DNA of 36,774 nucleotides from Bryobacteraceae bacterium (GTDB lineage Bacteria > Acidobacteriota > Terriglobia > Bryobacterales > Bryobacteraceae), in assembly GCA_025927575.1 (NCBI GenBank), contig JAICLJ010000029.1:1-36774 (forward strand). Reading direction: 5' to 3'. The number at the start of each line of letters is the position of its first letter. The first letter of the stretch is position 1. The position numbers and the translations under genes are program-made. Below, piece after piece: positions 1-8,226 of this stretch. Below the pieces are notes generated by a model. It was not told the DNA's origin. It made no database searches and saw only the letters and a list, made by a program, of their open reading frames with translations.

Positions 1-834
1 GAACCCGCTGATGATGCCGATCAGCGGCCAGTACGGCACTCCCAAGAAGAAGAAAACTATCGCGCTCACAATGCTGAGCAGGATTCCCAACACTACGTTG
101 CCCAGAATGAAGGCGCGCGTGGATTCCGCGACATCTTCCCAGCTTTTCCCGACGGAATATCGCTGCTCGCCCCGAAATAGCTGTGTTATGCGCCTTGCGA
201 AGTGGTCGCTCCAGCTCAACATGAAATAGACGAGGAACGGCACAAACGAAGCCATCAGCATGGCGCGAAAATAACGTGACGCGTAACTATAGACGATGGC
301 GATTGCCGGCCGGGGTTCGGTCTTGATGTGTACTTCCTGAACTTGTGGCGGCTGGGCTGGCGTCACTGGTACTGCCGCCCGGCGCCGGCGCGCTTTTGCG
401 GCTTCCTGGGGTTTCTGCTGGATCTCCTGCTGCTGCTCGCGAAGCCGTTTCGGGACAATCGCATCTAACGCGCTGTTCTCCATTGCATCTAGCTTGGCGC
501 TGGTTTTGTCTACAAGTTCGCTAACGCGAGATGTGTAGGTGGGTAGGTCCTGGCTTAACTTCGAAACCTGGGCCCAGATTACGACGCCGACGAGATATAA
601 CGCCGCGAGCGCAATTACGACGACGACGCCCGTTGCCGCCGGGCGGGGCAGCCGCAAACGCATCACCAACCGCACGGCGGGGTCGAGCAAGAAGGCGCAC
701 ATCGCAGAAAGGATGACCGTAACGAAGAATGGCCGGCCGTAGTACAACAGCGCAACCACGACAGCCGTCGATACCACGCCGGTGCCGATATTGATAATTC
801 TCTGGCTAGGCAGAGGTGGAGTAAGGAGAGCCAC
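1..834 (-). CDS. AI-2E family transporter (partial, N-terminal 278 residues)
   Basis: I translated the minus strand directly. An open frame runs from a GTG at 834 to the window edge, so the C-terminus lies outside. An in-frame TAG 12 bases upstream of the GTG limits the start. Hydrophobic segments lie at about residues 14-31, 34-50, 67-88, 190-208 and 243-264. The order of two N-terminal hairpins, a long soluble stretch and then renewed membrane segments is that of the AI-2E/UPF0118 (TqsA/PerM-like) permeases. These inner-membrane proteins are linked to export of autoinducer-2 or ions, but the substrate is often unknown. The soluble stretch (about 91-180) has a Gln-rich helix, a run of four arginines (149-152) and a Pro-rich linker. 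The gene diverges from ruvX across 58 bases. A GTG start with only weak upstream GGA is the least certain point. Confidence 0.8.
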   Translation of the reverse strand, partial: MALLTPPLPSQRIINIGTGVVSTAVVVALLYYGRPFFVTVILSAMCAFLLDPAVRLVMRLRLPRPAATGVVVVIALAALYLVGVVIWAQVSKLSQDLPTYTSRVSELVDKTSAKLDAMENSALDAIVPKRLREQQQEIQQKPQEAAKARRRRAAVPVTPAQPPQVQEVHIKTEPRPAIAIVYSYASRYFRAMLMASFVPFLVYFMLSWSDHFARRITQLFRGEQRYSVGKSWEDVAESTRAFILGNVVLGILLSIVSAIVFFFLGVPYWPLIGIISGF

Positions 835-881
835 AGTATTCCGCTACATTCCAGGTCAGTACTTCCCGCTTGAACGACCCC

Positions 882-887
882 TATAAT
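882..887 (+). promoter_or_regulatory. -10 element of ruvX (TATAAT), candidate leaderless promoter
   Basis: A perfect TATAAT ends five bases before the TTG codon that starts ruvX. Transcription from it would begin at or next to the start codon, and there is no Shine-Dalgarno sequence in between. No convincing -35 hexamer is visible 16-18 bases upstream. The call rests on the -10 match and its position. Confidence 0.5.
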
Positions 888-892
888 TTAGA

Positions 893-1357
893 TTGCCAGA
901 TTCCGCACAAAGCGCACGCTTCGGCCGCATCTTAGCCCTCGATGTCGGCAAAAAGCGCATCGGGCTAGCGATCAGCGACGCACTTGGGATAACTGCCCAA
1001 GGACTGCCGACGTTTGCCCGTACGCGGATTCGCGAAGACTTGAGCCGGTTAATCGAATTGATGCGCGATCGCGAAGTCACGTTGCTTCTTATCGGTAAGC
1101 CACTGCATATGAGCGGCCAAAACAGCCGCCAAGGTGAATATACGGTCGAATTCGGCGAACGCCTGCGCCGAAAAAGCGGTCTTCCGGTCGTCTATTGGGA
1201 TGAGAGGCTGACGACGGTGGAAGCGGAACGTGTGCTGCGCGCGGGTGGCGCTACCCTCGAGCAACGCAAGAAGGCAGTGGACCGGTTGGCCGCGGTTCTG
1301 TTGCTCGAAAGCTATCTCGACTCCATCAGCCAGCCGCCAGGAGGCGAATTTGAGTAA
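893..1357 (+). CDS. ruvX: RuvX/YqgF: 16S rRNA pre-maturation RNase / putative Holliday junction resolvase
   Basis: The protein has 154 residues with an RNase H-like fold. The acidic active-site set is in place: Asp17 in LALDVG, Glu104 in WDERLTT, and Asp130 in the VDRLAA helix. This family trims the 5' end of 16S rRNA (YqgF) and was named earlier as a putative Holliday junction resolvase. The start is TTG at 893; no other plausible start lies between it and the catalytic DVG, and family members begin 5-15 residues before that motif. A TATAAT sits five bases upstream of the TTG, so the message may be leaderless. The 3' end overlaps mltG by eight bases. ruvX-mltG pairing is common in bacteria and supports both calls. 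Confidence 0.93.
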   Translation: MPDSAQSARFGRILALDVGKKRIGLAISDALGITAQGLPTFARTRIREDLSRLIELMRDREVTLLLIGKPLHMSGQNSRQGEYTVEFGERLRRKSGLPVVYWDERLTTVEAERVLRAGGATLEQRKKAVDRLAAVLLLESYLDSISQPPGGEFE

Positions 1358-2360
1358 TCGAGGATGTTCGCGGTGGTTCTTCGGCGGCTTGATTATCCTT
1401 CTGGTTATCGCCGGAATCCTCGGATTAGCCACCTGGGAATTCCTTGTGCCTTACCAGGGAAATCCCGGCGGCGTTTTTGTCGAGCTGGAACGGGGCACGA
1501 CCACCAAACAGCTTGCCGATCGTCTGCAGGACGAAGGAGTGATCCGCTCCCGCTACGCCTTCCTGATCTGGCGCGCGTTGCATCCCAAAACGACACTTCA
1601 GGCCGGCGAGTACTTTTTTGATAAGCCGCTCACGCCGGGCGATGTCTTCGAAAAAATTCACCGGGGCCAAATTTACTTTGAGGAACTGGCGATCCCCGAG
1701 GGCAGCAACATGTACGATATCTCGGCGTTGCTGAAAAATCTGCATTCTGTTAAGCCGGAGGATTTCCTAAAGGCCGCCACCGACCCGCAAACGATTCGCG
1801 ATCTCGATCCGGCCGCGCCCACGCTGGAAGGCTATCTGTTTCCATCCACGTATCGCGTTACTCGAAAAACAACAGCCGTCGAGCTTTGCCGGTTGATGAC
1901 TGCGGAATTCCGCCGCCAGTGGCGCAGCCTGACCGAGGGCCGGAGCGGCACGGATGTCCACAGGGTAGTGACCATGGCCTCCATGGTGGAAAAGGAAACG
2001 GCAATTCCCGACGAGCGGCCGTTGATCGCCGCCGTCTTTGAGAACCGGCTGCACCAGAACATGCCTCTCCAGTGCGATCCCACGGTTGTTTACGCCTCGC
2101 TGCGCCAGAATCGGTACCGCGGCACGATCTACAAATCCGACCTGACCAGCACGGACCCGTACAACACGTACACCCACACCGGGATGCCTCCTGGCCCCGT
2201 GTCGAACCCGGGGATTGCGTCTCTCAAAGCGGCCCTCGATCCCGCCAAGGCCGATTACCTCTATTTCGTGGCGCGGCCCGGAAGCTCCGGCCATCACACG
2301 TTCTCGTCAACGCTCAAGGAACATGATCTGGCCGTGAAGGCGTACCGGGCAGGGCATTGA
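1350..2360 (+). CDS. mltG: Endolytic peptidoglycan transglycosylase MltG (YceG family)
   Basis: MltG cuts nascent glycan strands at the outer face of the inner membrane and so ends peptidoglycan polymerisation. The 336-residue protein has one N-terminal membrane anchor (about 11-32), a LysM-like segment starting near residue 45 (GVFVELERG), and the YceG catalytic block ASMVEKET with Glu214/Glu216. The conserved ENRL and CDPTVVYA elements follow the catalytic block. The start is decided by the ribosome-binding site: AGGAGG at 1339-1344 lies five bases before TTG 1350. An upstream in-frame extension into ruvX has no such support. The eight-base overlap with ruvX implies translational coupling. 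Length and motif order are normal for the family. Confidence 0.95.
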   Translation: MSNRGCSRWFFGGLIILLVIAGILGLATWEFLVPYQGNPGGVFVELERGTTTKQLADRLQDEGVIRSRYAFLIWRALHPKTTLQAGEYFFDKPLTPGDVFEKIHRGQIYFEELAIPEGSNMYDISALLKNLHSVKPEDFLKAATDPQTIRDLDPAAPTLEGYLFPSTYRVTRKTTAVELCRLMTAEFRRQWRSLTEGRSGTDVHRVVTMASMVEKETAIPDERPLIAAVFENRLHQNMPLQCDPTVVYASLRQNRYRGTIYKSDLTSTDPYNTYTHTGMPPGPVSNPGIASLKAALDPAKADYLYFVARPGSSGHHTFSSTLKEHDLAVKAYRAGH

Positions 2361-2370
2361 AGGCAAGGCA

Positions 2371-2412
2371 GGAGACAGGAGACAGGAGACAGAAGACGGG
2401 AGACAGAAGGCA
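2371..2412 (+). repeat. Purine-rich heptamer tandem repeat
   Basis: Six consecutive 7-base units follow mltG: GGAGACA three times, GAAGACG, GGAGACA, GAAGGCA. More decayed units continue to about 2420. The array lies in the spacer between mltG and the ExeA-type ATPase gene. Nothing in it codes for protein. It resembles the short heptanucleotide repeats seen between genes in some bacteria. The function is unknown and copy number may vary. Confidence 0.75.
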
Positions 2413-2517
2413 GGATAGGGGACGGATTAATCGTGAATTTCGGGAGAATTCAGCCCCATTCGGGATATGATGGTGCTAGTTCGGCGGAAGCAGTATTTAA
2501 GCGGCGCGGTTCGCGCT

Positions 2518-3417
2518 ATGTATAACGCGTACTTCGGTTTTCACGAGAATCCATTTAATCTGAGCCCCGATCCGGCGTTTCTATACCGGAGCCCTCAGCA
2601 TGAGGAGGCGTTGGCCAACCTCATTTACGGGGTGAGGAGCCGCAAGGGGTTTATCGCTCTCACGGGCGAGGTTGGCACCGGCAAGACCACGATGCTCGAA
2701 TGCCTGCGCGACTATCTTGATCTGCAGCAATTCGAATTCGCGTTCGTTTTCAATTCCCGGTTGACACCCGATCAGTTTTTCGAAATGATCGCTTACGACT
2801 TCGATCTGCAGTGCGATCGCAAATCGAAGACGGATGTGTTGTTCGCCCTGAATGCGCTGTTGATCGAACAGGCGGAGCGGGGCAGGACCGCTGTCCTGAT
2901 TGTCGACGAGGCGCATAATCTCGAATGGGATGTCCTCGAAGAGATTCGCTTGCTGGGCAACCTGGAAAACCGGCAGGGGAAGCTTCTGCAGATTATCCTC
3001 TCCGGGCAGCCGGAACTGGATCGCAAACTCGACACCGCCAATTTGCGCCAACTGAAGCAACGGATTGTGCTGCGCTGTACGTTGAACCCACTAAGCCGCG
3101 AGGAAACGCACGAATATATCGAGGCGCGGCTTACTCGGGCGGGCATGGCGGACCAGACGCTCTTTTCGCCCGATATGATCGATGCTATTTACACGCGCGC
3201 CGCAGGCATTCCGCGTATCGTCAATGCGCTTTGCGATAACCTGCTCGTGACGGCGTTCGCGATGGAACAGCGCGCTACCACTATCGAAATGCTGGATGAG
3301 ATTTGTAGCGATATGCGGTTGGATTGGCCTCGCGGAGGACGCGAGCGGCGCGCGCGGTCCCGCTTTGAGACAGCGCTGGAACAGGAACCGCTGTCGCGCA
3401 CTTCTTGCGGCGACTGA
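2518..3417 (+). CDS. ExeA/GspA-type AAA+ ATPase
   Basis: The 299-residue protein opens with the family signature YFGFHENPFNLSPDPAFLY. A Walker A motif GEVGTGKTT (50-58) and a Walker B motif VLIVDE (126-131) follow, then a winged C-terminal AAA lid. Relatives include ExeA/GspA, which helps insert the type II secretin, and ATPases of exopolysaccharide loci. All use ATP to remodel or place envelope assemblies. Those proteins usually carry a C-terminal membrane and peptidoglycan-binding part, but this one stops after the ATPase module. I chose ATG 2518 because homologues start right at this motif; an in-frame ATG at 2467 would add 17 unlike residues. No secretion or polysaccharide genes are adjacent, so the partner is unknown. 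Confidence 0.8.
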   Translation: MYNAYFGFHENPFNLSPDPAFLYRSPQHEEALANLIYGVRSRKGFIALTGEVGTGKTTMLECLRDYLDLQQFEFAFVFNSRLTPDQFFEMIAYDFDLQCDRKSKTDVLFALNALLIEQAERGRTAVLIVDEAHNLEWDVLEEIRLLGNLENRQGKLLQIILSGQPELDRKLDTANLRQLKQRIVLRCTLNPLSREETHEYIEARLTRAGMADQTLFSPDMIDAIYTRAAGIPRIVNALCDNLLVTAFAMEQRATTIEMLDEICSDMRLDWPRGGRERRARSRFETALEQEPLSRTSCGD

Positions 3418-3437
3418 AGCGCTAAAACCCAAGCGCT
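3418..3437. other. Small hairpin after the ExeA-type ATPase gene
   Basis: AGCGCT at 3418-3423 and again at 3432-3437 can pair (each is self-complementary) around an eight-base loop, directly after the TGA stop at 3415-3417. There is no T-tract, so an intrinsic terminator is only possible. Confidence 0.3.
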
Positions 3438-3521
3438 CAACTGTGGGGTACACTCATAATCAGCCTTGAAGACCCCGGCGAGCGGTCTTTCCGAAATATC
3501 CTCACCAGGAGAACCCTTTCA

Positions 3522-4871
3522 ATGTCTGAACATGTCGACCGGCGCAAATTTTTGAAGCAGGCGAGCACCGTGAGCGCAGGACTTGCGATGGCGGGGCGGG
3601 CCTTCGGATCGCCAAAGAAACTGAATCCCAGCCGCGTCATTGGAGCGAACGACCGGATTAACGTTGGCCTGGTCGGTTGCGGCGGCCGTGGGACGTCCGA
3701 CGGGAAGTCGTTCGCGAAGTATGCCAGGGAGAACAACAACGCGTGCCAGATCGTGGGGGTCTGCGACGTCTACACGAAACGGCGCCGGATCAATGCTGAG
3801 AACCACCAATGCAAAGATTACGCCGATTACCGTGAATTGATTGCCCGGCCCGACGTGGATGCGGTGATTGTGGCGACTCCGGACCACTGGCACGCCACGA
3901 TTGCGTTAGAGGCGCTCGACAATGGCAAGGATGTCTATCTCGAGAAGCCGATGTGCCATACGTTGGACGAAGCGAAGAAGCTGATAGACACCGCGCGCGA
4001 ATCGAAGCGTATCGTACAGGTGGGGTCGCAGACGACTTCGGCGGATCAATGGTGGAAAGCAAAGAAGGCGATCGCCGACGGCATGATCGGCAAGATGATC
4101 ATGAGCCAGGGCTCGTATCACCGCAACTCGATTGAAGGGGAGTGGAACTGGCCCATCGAGCCGAACGCCGGTCCGAACGGTAAAGGCGACGATTATATTG
4201 ACTGGAGGGCCTGGCTGGGACCCGCTCCTAAACGGCCCTGGGACCCGGACCGCTTCTTCCGGTTCCGCAAATATTGGGACTATTCCGGCGGCATCGCGAC
4301 GGACCTTTTCTTCCACGTGGTCGCTCCGCTCAACATTTGTTGGGATAAGCCTCAGTTTCCGACGCGCGTGGTAGCGTCCGGCGGCATCTACGCCTTTCAC
4401 GATCGCGAAGTGCCCGACACGTTCCATTTGCTTGCGGAATACCCGGAGGGACACTCGCTGGTATTGAGCTCGTCGATGGCGAACTCGCAGCACATTCCTG
4501 GCCTCATCCGTGGCCACGAAGGCACTCTCGTCATGGTCGAGCACGGCATGTTCGAGCGCTACAGCCCGTACCTGACCGTAAAGCCTGAGATCGTGCGCCT
4601 TTCCGACAGCGACGAGAAGGGCCCGTTCCCCGACTATAAGTATGGAAAAGAAGAGGTCCGCATCCCGGTGGAGCAAAGCGACATGATGATGGCCCATGTC
4701 GGCAACTTCCTGCACTGTATGCGCACGCGTGAAAAGTCGCATCTCGATGTCGAGACCGCTGCTCATGCGCAGGTGCTGATCAGTCTTGCGGTCGATTCCT
4801 ATCGCGACAACAAGGTGAAGTATTGGGACGCCGAGAATTGGCGTTCGCAGGACCACCCGATTAGCCCGTAA
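3522..4871 (+). CDS. TAT-exported Gfo/Idh/MocA family oxidoreductase
   Basis: The protein has 449 residues. The N-terminus carries a twin-arginine signal (RRKFLK, residues 7-12, then a hydrophobic Ala/Gly stretch), so it is probably exported folded with its cofactor. The Rossmann motif GCGGRG (52-57) binds NAD(P), and EKP with Lys142 is the conserved family lysine. Family members oxidise, reduce or deglycosylate sugars and inositols; the exact substrate cannot be read here. The start has a good ribosome site, AGGAGA at 3507-3512, nine bases before ATG. Exported members of this family are common in Acidobacteriota and Planctomycetota. The 3' end overlaps the convergent acetyltransferase gene by 11 bases. 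Confidence 0.9.
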   Translation: MSEHVDRRKFLKQASTVSAGLAMAGRAFGSPKKLNPSRVIGANDRINVGLVGCGGRGTSDGKSFAKYARENNNACQIVGVCDVYTKRRRINAENHQCKDYADYRELIARPDVDAVIVATPDHWHATIALEALDNGKDVYLEKPMCHTLDEAKKLIDTARESKRIVQVGSQTTSADQWWKAKKAIADGMIGKMIMSQGSYHRNSIEGEWNWPIEPNAGPNGKGDDYIDWRAWLGPAPKRPWDPDRFFRFRKYWDYSGGIATDLFFHVVAPLNICWDKPQFPTRVVASGGIYAFHDREVPDTFHLLAEYPEGHSLVLSSSMANSQHIPGLIRGHEGTLVMVEHGMFERYSPYLTVKPEIVRLSDSDEKGPFPDYKYGKEEVRIPVEQSDMMMAHVGNFLHCMRTREKSHLDVETAAHAQVLISLAVDSYRDNKVKYWDAENWRSQDHPISP

Positions 4872-5379
4872 TTCCCGGTTCTTGTAGGGGCGCGGCACGC
4901 CGCGCTCGCTCCAGCAGAAGATACATCCCCTGCTGTTCTTTCGTCCGGAAGCCAAGCCGTTCATACAATCGGCGCGCCAGGTTGTATTCCTCGACGTGAA
5001 TGGTCACAGGGACGCCCGCCCGGTCCGCGTCTGCCAGGAGAGAGCGCAACAGCGACGTTCCGGCTCCGCGATTTCGATAAGGCGGCAAAAGAGCGATATC
5101 CATGACCCGCCATTCTCCCGCGCCGCGATGGACATATAGCTTGCCCGCGGCTTCACCGTTCACTTCGATGATGTTGAATGAGGCGCCTTCGTAATGACGC
5201 TGGTAGTGAATTGCCTGAAGTTCGAACTGGCTCCGCAGAAACTGGCGGCTCTGTTCGGCGTTGAAACCGAAGGCGGCGGTTTCTTCTTCGCGCGTGCTGG
5301 AGTACAGCTCGAACAAGAAGGCGTCGTCCGCCGATGTCTGAGGCCGCAAGATCGGCGCTGGCATTTGCTCCGGGGACAC
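4861..5379 (-). CDS. GNAT family N-acetyltransferase
   Basis: The 172-residue protein has the GNAT acetyl-CoA binding motif [19 protein letters not shown], and ends its fold with the usual [10 protein letters not shown] element. Its early part ([10 protein letters not shown], then [13 protein letters not shown]) belongs to a recognisable subfamily that I recall near DUF6916 and tail-collar-like genes. The acceptor is unknown. The GTG start at 5379 shares one base with the TAG stop of the upstream DUF6916-like gene (TAGTG), so the two are probably translationally coupled. The stop overlaps the convergent oxidoreductase gene. Confidence 0.85.
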   Translation of the reverse strand: MSPEQMPAPILRPQTSADDAFLFELYSSTREEETAAFGFNAEQSRQFLRSQFELQAIHYQRHYEGASFNIIEVNGEAAGKLYVHRGAGEWRVMDIALLPPYRNRGAGTSLLRSLLADADRAGVPVTIHVEEYNLARRLYERLGFRTKEQQGMYLLLERARRAAPLQEPGITG

Positions 5380-5714
5380 TAGCCGAACACAGCCTCGTAA
5401 TAAGACCCGTACTCTTCGGACGATTTCCTGCGCGGCGGCATCACGCGCGTCAGAAACACCTGCTCGCTTGCGAAGTCCGGATGCTGCAACAGGCAGAGCC
5501 CTTGTAGAAACGGGATGTCTCCCGGCGCGGCGAACAGCAGGGAGAACGGCTGGCGCTCGTTGGCATCCGGCCGTTTGGGTCCGCGAACATCAAGCAAGGT
5601 CAAATTCAATTCGAGGCCGCGAAGGGCGCGTTCGTCCGCGGTTATGAATCGGAAGCACTCGCCGATCCGCGAAGCAAATGTGTCAGGCGTGTATTCGGCA
5701 ATCGTCAGAGGCAC
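5379..5714 (-). CDS. DUF6916-like protein of unknown function
   Basis: The 111-residue soluble protein has no signal peptide and no membrane segment. The segments FSLLFAAPGD, QGLCLLQHPDF and the final YYEAVFG fit the small beta-rich family I know as DUF6916. No biochemical role is established for it as far as I know. The start is GTG 5714. TACACT at 5722-5727 (minus) ends seven bases upstream of it and no ribosome site is visible, so this may be the first gene of a transcript that includes the coupled acetyltransferase. The family name comes from memory of sequence patterns; the gene itself is well supported by the coupling. Confidence 0.7.
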   Translation of the reverse strand: MPLTIAEYTPDTFASRIGECFRFITADERALRGLELNLTLLDVRGPKRPDANERQPFSLLFAAPGDIPFLQGLCLLQHPDFASEQVFLTRVMPPRRKSSEEYGSYYEAVFG

Positions 5715-5721
5715 GGCTCTC

Positions 5722-5727
5722 AGTGTA
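5722..5727 (-). promoter_or_regulatory. -10 element (TACACT) of the DUF6916-GNAT pair
   Basis: TACACT on the minus strand ends seven bases before the GTG start at 5714, with no Shine-Dalgarno sequence between. It matches TANNNT at leaderless spacing. The -35 region is not obvious. Confidence 0.35.
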
Positions 5728-5747
5728 GGAAGCCGTTTCCAAAGGTG

Positions 5748-6257
5748 TCAATCGAAAATTGCGCTGAATGGAATGGTTACATCGGTTCCGTCAACTGTTA
5801 CCGCATTCCCGGCCGCTTCTTCGAGACCGCCGCTGCGATAAATCCAAATGCGCTTTTCGCGCGGGTCGACAACCCACACAGCGGGAACGCCGAATTCCAG
5901 ATAGTCGCGAATCCGTTCGTTCATCTTCGAAATCGTATCGCCTTTCGAGAGGATCTCGATGCAGAGAAGCGGCGGGTGGGTGAGGACTTGCTCGTTGGGT
6001 TTGCTCGGTGTGACTACAAGATCGGGGATTCGATAGCGAGTTGCTTGCACCTGTACGCGCAGCTCTGGTATTGCAATTAGGCCACTTTCCCTGAACTGGT
6101 TAGAAAAATATGCGATCAGTCTGCCCTGAATCCAGGCGTGATCCAATTCCCCCGCGTTCCGCTCCTCCAGTATTCCGTCAACGTAATCGCAGTCCGGCCG
6201 GAACGTGGTCGCGAGATATTCTTCCACGGAAAGTTGCGTGCCTGCCGCCATGGCCAC
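5748..6257 (-). CDS. Uma2 family (DUF820) PD-(D/E)XK nuclease-fold protein
   Basis: The 169-residue protein has the Uma2 layout. An N-terminal SVEEYL..D..YVDG segment is followed by RIPDLVV with the active-site Asp. Then comes a CIEILSKGD strand with the catalytic Glu and a helix ending in EFGVPAVWVVDP. These proteins have a restriction-endonuclease-like fold and are abundant in soil bacteria and cyanobacteria, but their substrate is unclear. The Lys of the motif may be displaced, as the EILSKGDTISKM region varies in this family. The start may be GTG 6257 or ATG 6251. Its stop lies 33 bases before the DUF6916-like gene on the same strand. Confidence 0.85.
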   Translation of the reverse strand: MAMAAGTQLSVEEYLATTFRPDCDYVDGILEERNAGELDHAWIQGRLIAYFSNQFRESGLIAIPELRVQVQATRYRIPDLVVTPSKPNEQVLTHPPLLCIEILSKGDTISKMNERIRDYLEFGVPAVWVVDPREKRIWIYRSGGLEEAAGNAVTVDGTDVTIPFSAIFD

Positions 6258-6340
6258 AGTATGCCATGGTGGCGCGCGGGGCGGTCTTAAGTACGCCTGT
6301 TCGTAACTACGAGTACGTATTTTGAAAGGACCACTCCCTT

Positions 6341-6377
6341 GCGGTCGTGGCTCGGAACGGAGCCGGGCGCCCGAGCA
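6341..6377. repeat. GC-rich overlapping hairpin element (REP-like)
   Basis: Between aspS and the Uma2 gene several inverted repeats overlap. GGCTC (6350-6354) pairs with GAGCC (6361-6365). The ten-base palindrome CGGGCGCCCG occupies 6365-6374. GCTCGG (6351-6356) can pair alternatively with CCGAGC (6372-6377). The motif CTCCCTTGCGGTCGTGGCTCG just before looks like a dispersed intergenic repeat I associate with acidobacterial genomes. It could act as the 3' end of the aspS transcript, but no T-run is present. Confidence 0.45.
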
Positions 6378-6414
6378 AGCGATTTTGAGAAGCTCTTGCC
6401 TAAATGAGCGTTCT

Positions 6415-8199
6415 CTATTGCTGTTTTACTGCCAGCCGGATGCCGAGTTCCCGCAACTGACGATCGGGGACCGGGGATGGCGCTTCGCACATCAGATCCG
6501 TTCCCTTGGCCGTTTTCGGGAAGGGAATCACTTCGCGGATGGAACTCTCGCCGGCCAGCAGCATCACGAGCCGGTCCAGGCCAAGGGCGATTCCGCCGTG
6601 CGGCGGGGCGCCGTATTCAAGCGCTTCCAGCAGGAATCCGAAGCGGCGCTTGGCTTCCTCTTCGCTGAAGCCGAGAGCCGCGAAGACCTTTGTCTGCACG
6701 TCCCGTCGATGGATACGGATGGAGCCGGAACCAAGCTCCACGCCGTTCAAAACGAGGTCGTACGATTTCGCATGGCAGTGTGCCGGGTCGGTTTCGAGTT
6801 TGTCGAGATCGTGGTCATGAACCGATGTGAACGGATGATGCGCGGCAACCCAGCGATTGTCCTCACCGTTCCATTCAAACATCGGGAAATCGACGACCCA
6901 CAGGAACTTCAGGACCGCTGGATCGAGCAGTTTGTGGCGGTCGTTATATTTCTGCGCAATTTGCAGCCGCAGTTGCCCACAAGCGAGCAACGCTGTGCGC
7001 GCAGGCAGAGCGCCCTCCACGGCACCGCCCCAGCCTGCCAGCATCAGCAGATCGCCTTCCGTGGGTTTCACCCGCTCGCGTACCTTTGCCATCGCCTCGG
7101 CAAAGTCGCGATCCAGCCGTTTCAGATCGTCATAGACGCGCAGGCCGCGCTCCTGCCCGAACGCCTTCAGCTCATCGCGTTCTTTACGGCTGAGTTGCCC
7201 GACTTTCGGAATGTGAATGGCGACGAGCGGCAATCCCTGGGGTGTGAGTCCCGAGCCAGGGAATAGATCCTCAACACAGTGAAAGGGCGGGATACGCAGA
7301 TCGGGCTTGTCGCTGCCGTAGGATCGCATCGCCTCTTCGAACGTGATTCGCGGGATGGCTTTGTCGATTGTGTGCCCCGCCGCTTCGGAAACCCGGAATA
7401 TCAGCGGCTCGATCACCTCGAAAATCTGTTCCTCCTGTGGGAACGACATCTCGAGATCGATCTGCGTGAATTCGGGCTGGCGATCGGCGCGCAGATCTTC
7501 GTCGCGGAAGCAGCGAACGATCTGGAAATATCGCTCGTACCCGCTCACCATCAGCAGTTGTTTGAAGATTTGTGGAGACTGGGGCAGGGCATAGAAATTG
7601 CCCGGCTGCACGCGGCTTGGCACCAGATAATCGCGGGCGCCTTCCGGCGTCGAGCGCGTCATAAAGGGCGTTTCAATTTCCAGGAAGCCCTGTTCGTACA
7701 ACGCCTGGCGCACGGCAAAGGCGATCTTCGCGCGCATGATGATGTTGCGCTGCATGTGCGGCCGGCGCAGATCCACGTAGCGATACTTCAGGCGAACGTC
7801 TTCCTTTACGTCAACACTTTCTTCCAGAGGAAACGGCGGCGTCCGCGATTCATTCAGAATCCAAATCTTGTCGACGGCGATCTCGACCTCGCCGGTCGCA
7901 ATTGTCGGATTTACTGTATCGGCGCTGCGTAGCTTCACTGTGCCCTGCGCCGCGATGACGAACTCCGAACTGAGTTCCTGCGCCCGCTGGTGCGCGTCGC
8001 CGTTCTCGCTCTCATTGAAAACAAGCTGAGTTACCCCGTCGCGATCGCGGAGATGAATAAAAATGACTCCCCCTAAATCGCGCCGCCGGTGCACCCATCC
8101 CATGAGCAGAGCCGTTTGGCCCGCGTCCGGGGCCCGGAGCGCGCCGCAACTGTGCGTGCGGCGCAGATCGCCCAAAAAATCCAGTTTTACTTCAGCCAT
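6415..8199 (-). CDS. aspS: Aspartyl-tRNA synthetase
   Basis: AspRS charges tRNA-Asp with aspartate. The 594-residue class II enzyme shows the bacterial layout. An OB-fold anticodon domain (GWVHRRRDLGG near residues 34-44) comes first. The flipping loop and ALPQSPQIFKQLL follow, then motif 2 FRDEDLRADRQPEFTQID, the GAD insertion domain, and motif 3 GIALGLDRLVMLLAG near the end. Leu42 aligns with His31 of the non-discriminating Pseudomonas enzyme and so resembles discriminating AspRS there. That single residue does not settle whether tRNA-Asn is also charged. The gene follows hisS by 70 bases on the same strand and is probably cotranscribed. The spacer holds a strong hairpin. Confidence 0.97.
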   Translation of the reverse strand: MAEVKLDFLGDLRRTHSCGALRAPDAGQTALLMGWVHRRRDLGGVIFIHLRDRDGVTQLVFNESENGDAHQRAQELSSEFVIAAQGTVKLRSADTVNPTIATGEVEIAVDKIWILNESRTPPFPLEESVDVKEDVRLKYRYVDLRRPHMQRNIIMRAKIAFAVRQALYEQGFLEIETPFMTRSTPEGARDYLVPSRVQPGNFYALPQSPQIFKQLLMVSGYERYFQIVRCFRDEDLRADRQPEFTQIDLEMSFPQEEQIFEVIEPLIFRVSEAAGHTIDKAIPRITFEEAMRSYGSDKPDLRIPPFHCVEDLFPGSGLTPQGLPLVAIHIPKVGQLSRKERDELKAFGQERGLRVYDDLKRLDRDFAEAMAKVRERVKPTEGDLLMLAGWGGAVEGALPARTALLACGQLRLQIAQKYNDRHKLLDPAVLKFLWVVDFPMFEWNGEDNRWVAAHHPFTSVHDHDLDKLETDPAHCHAKSYDLVLNGVELGSGSIRIHRRDVQTKVFAALGFSEEEAKRRFGFLLEALEYGAPPHGGIALGLDRLVMLLAGESSIREVIPFPKTAKGTDLMCEAPSPVPDRQLRELGIRLAVKQQ

Positions 8200-8226
8200 T
8201 ATTCTTTTCTTGTTGTTTGTGAAGGC

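Noticed and set aside
1230..1349. N-terminal extension of mltG into ruvX
   Set aside because: AGGAGG lies five bases before TTG 1350, and the upstream codons simply repeat ruvX in another frame.
3906..4964. Long minus-strand open frame of about 352 codons
   Set aside because: It lies antisense to the Gfo/Idh/MocA gene, which has a signal motif, cofactor motif and ribosome site. The antisense frame is Arg/Val-rich with no family pattern, as expected in GC-rich DNA.
6322..7266. Plus-strand open frame of about 314 codons
   Set aside because: It is antisense to aspS, which is unambiguous. No domain or ribosome site supports the plus-strand frame.
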